Shown: one piece after another, positions 58,424 to 64,000 of the stretch
How positions within the stretch are numbered: position 1 is the first letter of the stretch
Layout: the number at the start of each line of letters is the position of its first letter
From: Nicotiana tabacum
Lineage: Eukaryota > Streptophyta > Magnoliopsida > Solanales > Solanaceae
NCBI RefSeq assembly: GCF_000715075.1
Contig: NC_134082.1
Span: forward strand, 196,653,948-196,717,947
Length of the DNA stretch: 64,000 nt
Direction: 5' to 3'
Made by a program: the position numbers and the translations under genes
The notes under the pieces: model-generated
Databases searched by the model: none
What the model was told of the DNA's origin: nothing
The model's input: only the letters and a program-made list of their open reading frames with translations

Positions 58424-59122
58424 GATACGGGCCTGGCCCAACAATTGAACAAACGAAAACGAAAGAAATTTAAAAATAGCCAGATTTACAACTGGTCATT
58501 CAAAAATAGCCTAGTTTCAAAAATAATCGAAATTTAGCCACTTTTCTTGTAAAGATAAATTTGAGCGAAAACACTGTTCAAAACCCGGAAAATACACCAG
58601 TATATTATACTGGAGTTCCAGCATAAGTATGCTTGAACTCCAGCATATTATACTGGAGTTCCAGGATAAGTATGCTGGAACTCCAGCATAATATGATGAA
58701 GTTCCAACGTAAGTACACTAGAATTCCAGCATAATATACTGGAGTTCCAGCATAATATACTGGATTTCCAGCAAGTATAATTGTCCAGTATAATATACTC
58801 GAGTTTGGAGCACCGGTGCTCTAGTCTCCAGTATATTATACTGAAGTCAGCAAAGTATACCGGTCCAGCATAATATGCCGGAGTTCATACACAGGTGCAC
58901 CGAACTCCAATATATTATGCTGGACCGGTCTCTATTGCAGTAAAATAGTGGCTATTTTCCATTGACTTCGTAAACGCTGGCTATTTTTGAATGATCAGTC
59001 CGAAAACTGGCTATACTGTGCTATTTTTACAACAGAAACGCATGAAATATACGGGCCTGGCCCAACAATTGAACGAACAGAAACGCATGAAAGATACGGG
59101 CCTGGCCCAACAACTGAACGAA
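58424..59122 (+). repeat. 45-bp repeat in the DHS upstream region, 3 copies, split by a MITE
   Basis: Core GATACGGGCCTGGCCCAACA is at 58424-58443 (copy 1, partial), and full 45-bp units are at 59033-59077 and 59078-59122, starting CAGAAACGCATGAAA. Copies 2 and 3 are head to tail and nearly identical. Copy 1 lies beyond the intervening MITE. Each contains a near-palindromic GGGCCTGGCCCA. Confidence 0.85.
58470..59030. mobile_element. MITE with internal palindromic CCAGTATAATATACTGG-type repeats
   Basis: Inverted ends AAAAATAGCCAG...GGTCATTCAAAAATAGCC (left) and GGCTATTTTTGAATGATC...CTGGCTATACTGTGCTATTTTT (right). The centre (58590-58930) is many alternating copies of ACTGGAGTTCCAGCATAA, each nearly its own reverse complement. 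Non-coding. A TSD could not be fixed, so edges are approximate. Confidence 0.75.
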
Positions 59123-59220
59123 CAGAAATCGGTTTGAGAGAAACGGATTAATTACATAAACTCGCGTTTTGAAAACGCAGAAACTCGCCGCGTACATACA
59201 TCTTCCGCCTACCAAAAAAA

Positions 59221-62200
59221 ATGGGAGAGGCCCTCAACGTAATGGAGTCAGTAAGATCGGTAGTTTTCAAAGAATCCGAAAATCTAGAAGGTTCTGCCAC
59301 AAAGGTCGAAGGCTACGATTTCAATAAAGGAGTTAACTATGCTGAGCTTTTCAAGTCTATGGCCTCCACTGGTTTTCAAGCTGCTAATCTTGGTGACGCC
59401 ATTCAAATTGTTAATCAAATGGTCAGTTTTCACTTCTTCCTTCGACTTAGCCTGAAAAAGTTTATTGCTTTTTTGCAAATTATCATCTTTTAGTATCTTT
59501 GTTTCAATATTTTTTTTGTTTTTCAGTTAATTTAGATTTGATGCTATTGAATTTGTTTACTGAATAGTCCAAGTTACTTCTTTCTTGATCTTAGGAAAAA
59601 ATTTAATTGCGTTACCCTAATTTTTGCATTTTTAGTCTTTGGATTTCAATTTTTTTTTTCAATCTTTTATAAATGTTTTAACTACTCTCACCTTTCCATT
59701 TTATATGATTGGTTTTGACTGGAAACAGAGTTTAAGATGTTAATTTGAATTATACAATATATTACTCTTAGTGGAACAAAATTGAAAAGTTTTCTTTGCG
59801 GAGAAAACATTACATCAATGTTTGAAATTTGAATACCTTAATGATATGAAACGTTTTGGAATGTCATAAGATATAAACAGTGTCATATAAATTTTAACAG
59901 AGAAAGTTCAAAAATTTGGAGTTGTAGAACTTTTATGTAGTCAAAATATCATAAGATATTAAAAGATTTTGTCCTAAAACAGAAAGAGTGTCAAATAAAT
60001 TGGAATTCGGTTAGTATAAATTTTATGATTCATCGTATTTTTATGTATATTGAGAGTATGTAGCTCAGGAAGTGCTTCTTAATTTTTTTAGTTATTACCT
60101 TCATCTTTAAATTTCTTGAAGTTCTTGAACTAGTCTTGAAATTGATTCCCAAAAGTTTGAAATTTGTGTATTTGATTTGTGGTGCGATGGGTTTGAAGCT
60201 AGATTGGAGGCTTTCACATGAGCAGCCCATAGAAGATTGCAGTGAAGAAGAAAGAGATGTCACATACAGAGAGTCTGTGACGTGCAAAATCTTTTTGGGG
60301 TTCACTTCAAACCTTGTCTCTTCTGGTGTTAGAGACACCATCCGCTACCTTGTTCAGCACCGTATGGTGAGTGGCATTTAAGGAACAGTTGCAGTTGTTT
60401 CTGTTCTAATAAGTAACTTTTATGTCTGTACTGTGTGATGAAGTTATACCGTCAAGTCTGAACCTTGGGTGCTTTCGTATGAGAGTACTTATATATTCTC
60501 TTTATTTTTTATATGTCCACCCCCTTCTAAACACTAAAGTTATACTTACCAAACTAATATTATCACATCCTCTTAATCAACCTCCATACTCTTTCAGAAG
60601 ATTTATTATGTCAAGCACTGAATCACTGGTAGGCTTGGTTGTATTTATTGAAAATAATGGATTTGATATTATTTACCATGTTCCTCTTTCCTTGCCTCTA
60701 CTCTATTGGTTGTGAGAACCGGAATATCCTCACCACCCTCTTGCAGCCGCACAAGTAGTAAACGTTAAGTTAGCAAATTTTTCTTTTGAGTTTAGGTTTT
60801 AGCTATCGTGCTTAGCACTGGTCGCATATGGAAGAATTTTCTATCAATTATTGCGTCTTGAACCAAGCAAATTGTCTTCCCTCGCTGCAGGTTGATGTTG
60901 TGGTTACTACAGCTGGTGGTATTGAGGAGGATCTCATAAAATGCCTTGCACCAACCTACAAGGGGGACTTTTCTTTACCTGGAGCTGTTCTACGCTCAAA
61001 AGGATTGAACCGTATTGGTAATTTATTGGTTCCTAATGACAACTACTGCAAATTTGAGAATTGGATCATCCCAATTTTTGACCAAATGTATGAAGAGCAG
61101 ATTAAAGAGGTACTTACTCCTTGTTCGGTCGAAGTGTTAGATCTTTCCATGACTTGTTTAACTTTTACTGAAACTTTAGTATTTTAACCTTTATTATGAG
61201 CTTACTTTCAAAGATAAATGGATTTGTGGCGTGAGTTATTGCGTTTGTGAAATTCTTTTGAATATGATATACTTATTTATTTCAGGTTGATCCTTACTAT
61301 TGTTTGTTTTATCAGCCATTGTAGTTTTCGCTTGTGATTATTTAATATCTGACCTTTTTAGCTTCTTGTTGTACCGCAGAAGGTTCTGTGGACACCATCT
61401 AAAGTCATTGCGCGCCTGGGTAAAGAAATTAATGATGAAACCTCATACTTGTATTGGGCTTACAAGGTAAATTTCCAATCTACTTCCCTTTCATTACATA
61501 TTTGATAAAATTTATATTTTTGAAATTAGAACGCCTTATATATATATATATGTATATATATGTAACTAATTTCAGGAAATTATTTTCATAAATGAGAGAG
61601 ATTAGAAAGAGTAAGATATATTACCTGAGAGAACATGGACTCACGTGCATCCTGGTAGCAAAGTCATTGTTATTCAGATCGGCAAGTGAAATCAAGAAGA
61701 AGCTGAAGGATAGAAGGAGAAGAAGTCCTTATTGTTGTATTTTGATAAGGATTGCTTCTCCTTTTATCCCATAAATAGAGGAAGAGAGAAAAAGACAGCA
61801 TTTATAGTATTTTTGATCTGGCAAATGCTATAGGGAAAGGAGAGCTCTCTTTCCAAAGGTGTATGAATTGAAACATCTTATGAAAATCAGTAGGAAAATT
61901 AGTGTTCTAGAAATATCCGTTTTATCTCTAGACTAGATATTCGAAGTGATATTTTATCACAAGCAGAAGACTGCCTCAATAGAATAAATCTTGTTTCTGT
62001 GAAGTTACTAAAGTTTGCCCCTAAAACTCTCTTCTATTTTTCAAATCCAGCATATGCTGTGGTTGCAGGTTTGGGTTTAATACCAGAAGACTAGACAATT
62101 AGAATAAACTTAGACGTGATCCCACTATTACCCATTTTACTATACTGATTTACACCCCATTTATCAACATGTGATTTTTTTTTTTGATAATCAGAAATTC

Positions 62201-63390
62201 ATACATGGAGATCTATCTAATTTATACTTGGCAATTTTCGAAAGAATATTCATTCTATTGAGAAGAGGGGGTGGGTTGGTGCTTACTTCAGTCCAGAGAA
62301 TAAAAGGAAAACATGCATTTATTTGAGTATTTAATTTAATGTTACTCTGGTATATATCATTTTCAGAACCGGGTTCCTGTCTTCTGTCCTGGCTTAACTG
62401 ATGGATCACTGGGTGACATGCTGTACTTCCATTCTTTCAAAAAGGGAGATCCAGATAATCCAGATTTTAATCCTGGTCTAATCATTGACATTGTGGGAGG
62501 TATAAGTATCTTAGCAAGTGATTCTTTTCCCTCATCAAGTATTTCTTTGGCTAACGAATTGACAAAATTAAGTTCTATAACCAGATATCAGGGCCATGAA
62601 TAGTGAGGCTGTCCATGCTGGTTCGAGGAAGACGGGAATGATTATCCTAGGTGGGGGGCTGCCTAAGCATCATGTTTGCAATGCCAATATGATGCGCAAT
62701 GGTGCAGATTTTGCTGTCTACATTAACACTGCACAAGAGTTTGATGGTAGTGACTCTGGTGCCCGTCCTGATGAAGCTGTATCATGGGGAAAAATACGCG
62801 GTGGTGCCAAGACTGTGAAGGTTAACAATCTTACCTCTAATACATTTTGTGCAAGCCTCTGCTTTGGAGGATTTCTTTTTTGATTTGTTGTCATGAGATT
62901 AAGTGGAGAGGGAAAATATGTATCTGACAGTTTGTGATGGGTTGTCGACTCCTGATGAAGCATTATAAATTAAGAGGAGGTGAAGTCTAGTTTTTAAAAG
63001 TTTTCAGGAAGGGAAACATCAGAAATTTAACTTGAGGAAGTGCAACAGTGGTACTTTGTTCATTTGCTTTGGTTGTTATCTTTGGATTTTGTTGTCAAAA
63101 TCTACCCATCCTTACAAATCAGTTTTTATTTCGTATGTTTTCCTGGCTGAGATTAGAATTACAGTAGCAGAAATCATATCAGGAATAGAAGTTCTTTGAC
63201 TGGCCCTTCCGCCCCTGCTATTAAGAACATTGACTATAGACTGTCAAATGTGTGATTCTAATTTCACGTACTGCTTTTGATTTGTTTAATGCAGGTACAC
63301 TGTGATGCAACTATTGCATTCCCCATATTAGTAGCTGAGACATTTGCAGCTGAGAGAAAGGAATTCTCCCAGATAAGGTGCCAGGTTTGA
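59221..63390 (+). CDS. DHS: Deoxyhypusine synthase, 7 exons
   Basis: Exons 59221-59421, 60199-60366, 60891-61109, 61380-61466, 62367-62499, 62585-62820 and 63295-63390, all with GT-AG introns and compatible phases, give 379 aa, the normal plant length. The enzyme uses NAD+ and spermidine to put an aminobutyl group on a lysine of eIF5A, the first step of hypusine formation, in the cytosol. Visible landmarks: [105 protein letters not shown] and [20 protein letters not shown] followed by SWGKI. The Lys of SWGKI (residue about 339) corresponds to the lysine that forms the enzyme-imine intermediate. The IRAMN motif (residues 271-275) fits DHS rather than the VxxxD type I recall for its paralog homospermidine synthase. 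The sequence resembles tobacco DHS closely. The frame is intact. Confidence 0.95.
61560..62366. other. Large intron 4 of DHS with possible TE scrap
   Basis: The intron is 900 bp. 61600-61800 differs from its neighbours (purine-rich, with AGAAGAAG runs and a CTTTTATCCCATAAATAGAGG block resembling an LTR promoter), but no boundaries or TSD were found. No coding role. Confidence 0.3.
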
Positions 63391-63536
63391 CCAATTGAGA
63401 AGCTGTCATTCCTATCACATATGAATTGCTAACTTCAGAAGCCAATTTGTTAGTGTGCGGTTATTCTGCAAACTCACTAGAGACGGTGCATTCAAGTACC
63501 CCGAGTTCTTTTGTTTTTGTCAATTTATAACTGTTA

Positions 63537-63569
63537 GGGGGAGGGGGAGGGGGAGGGGGAGGGAAAGGG
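63537..63569 (+). repeat. G-rich GGGGGA array downstream of DHS, potential G-quadruplex
   Basis: Five or more G runs of 3-5 separated by single A or AAA, about 150 bp past the DHS stop and probably in the 3' UTR or just beyond it. Spacing fits the G-quadruplex consensus on the sense strand. Confidence 0.8.
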
Positions 63570-64000
63570 TAGGAGAATATTGCAGAGGTGGAATTCGATC
63601 CTTTGCACCATGTGAGCTACCTGCCAACCCCAGTACTCTAAGTTACAGAGTCCCGTATGGTTGAAGTAATTTTTTCCTTCCCACCATGTTTGTGAAGGAG
63701 CCATATAATAGTTATCTCCCTATTCTCAATTGGAGAGCTTAGATGTGGATATGTTTTTAATCTTGTTGTATCAACGATTATGGGTCGTAGACCTTGGTGA
63801 AAGGAACACATACGATATAGATATTCCTTGTAATATGAAATTTAATTAAGTTATTGATTCACAGATTTTTTTTGGTGTTTATTATTTCTTCAGTTTCTTC
63901 TTGTCGAAAAGTTATTGATATCCATGTTGGATATGTCTTTGGCCGATAATGATGGATATTTCTATCAAATTGGTGGTTTTATCTTTCTGAAGGTGCTGGT
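63570..64000. other. DHS 3' flank
   Basis: No gene recognised. On the minus strand 63575-63650 has a GGATCGAATTCCACC block faintly like a tRNA B box, but no cloverleaf could be drawn. Confidence 0.4.

Noticed and set aside
59027..59215. 62-codon minus-strand frame with a repeated FLFVQLLGQARIFHA peptide
   Set aside because: It is a translation of the two 45-bp promoter repeats and not a protein signal.
60136..60381. Gene starting at 60136
   Set aside because: It is DHS exon 2 with intron sequence read through at its 5' side; the AG acceptor at 60197-60198 and the family alignment show the exon starts at 60199.

Overview
The window is plant nuclear DNA, most likely from Solanaceae and probably Nicotiana. 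The evidence is intron-containing genes, AT-rich intergenic DNA, plant LTR retrotransposons of the Tork, SIRE and Athila types, Au/TS-like SINEs, and a deoxyhypusine synthase whose predicted protein looks like the tobacco enzyme as I remember it. No bacterial or phage feature is present.

Four kinds of ordinary gene are intact. (1) Three tandem minus-strand single-exon paralogs (7168-8436, 31041-32351, 35380-36663) encode 422-436 aa proteins of the family usually labelled 'probable F-box protein At4g22030'. They have a plastid-transit-like N terminus, four hydrophobic segments and no visible F-box. (2) A seven-exon minus-strand gene (38128-41711), pieced together here from short exons, encodes a 185-aa Mpv17/PMP22-family peroxisomal membrane protein. 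(3) A plus-strand gene (coding 54386-56564, three coding exons, probable 5'-leader intron) encodes the mitochondrial glycine-cleavage T-protein, aminomethyltransferase. (4) A plus-strand seven-exon gene (59221-63390) encodes deoxyhypusine synthase, 379 aa.

Most of the rest is transposable elements, many nested, with boundaries supported by target-site duplications (TSDs). 1-1509 is the end of a gypsy-type LTR with an internal tandem repeat, abutting a minus-strand LINE (1510-4604). 10117-28563 is a decayed Tork-type copia element whose 3' LTR is split by a 13.6-kb Athila-type gypsy element (14789-28400), which itself contains a 1.47-kb Mutator-like element (19656-21122). A 750-bp hAT-like element (28773-29522) and a LINE 3' end (about 29640-30370) follow. 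A copia gag remnant (33690-35202) lies between paralogs 2 and 3. A SIRE-type copia element (about 43218-52954) holds a hAT MITE, a solo-LTR-like insertion, a second LTR fragment and a 37-bp SINE scrap.

The layout implies that the three paralogs were originally about 3 kb apart and that paralog 1 was moved 19 kb away by the nested insertions. The metabolic genes (glycine cleavage, eIF5A hypusination, peroxisomal membrane) are unrelated neighbours, as is usual in plants. I see no convincing undescribed system. The strongest leads are the tandem plastid-targeted paralogs with conserved promoters, a decayed copy of a deoxyhypusine synthase exon upstream of the real gene, duplicated GGCCCA motifs in that gene's promoter, and ultra-short SINE insertions with long TSDs.
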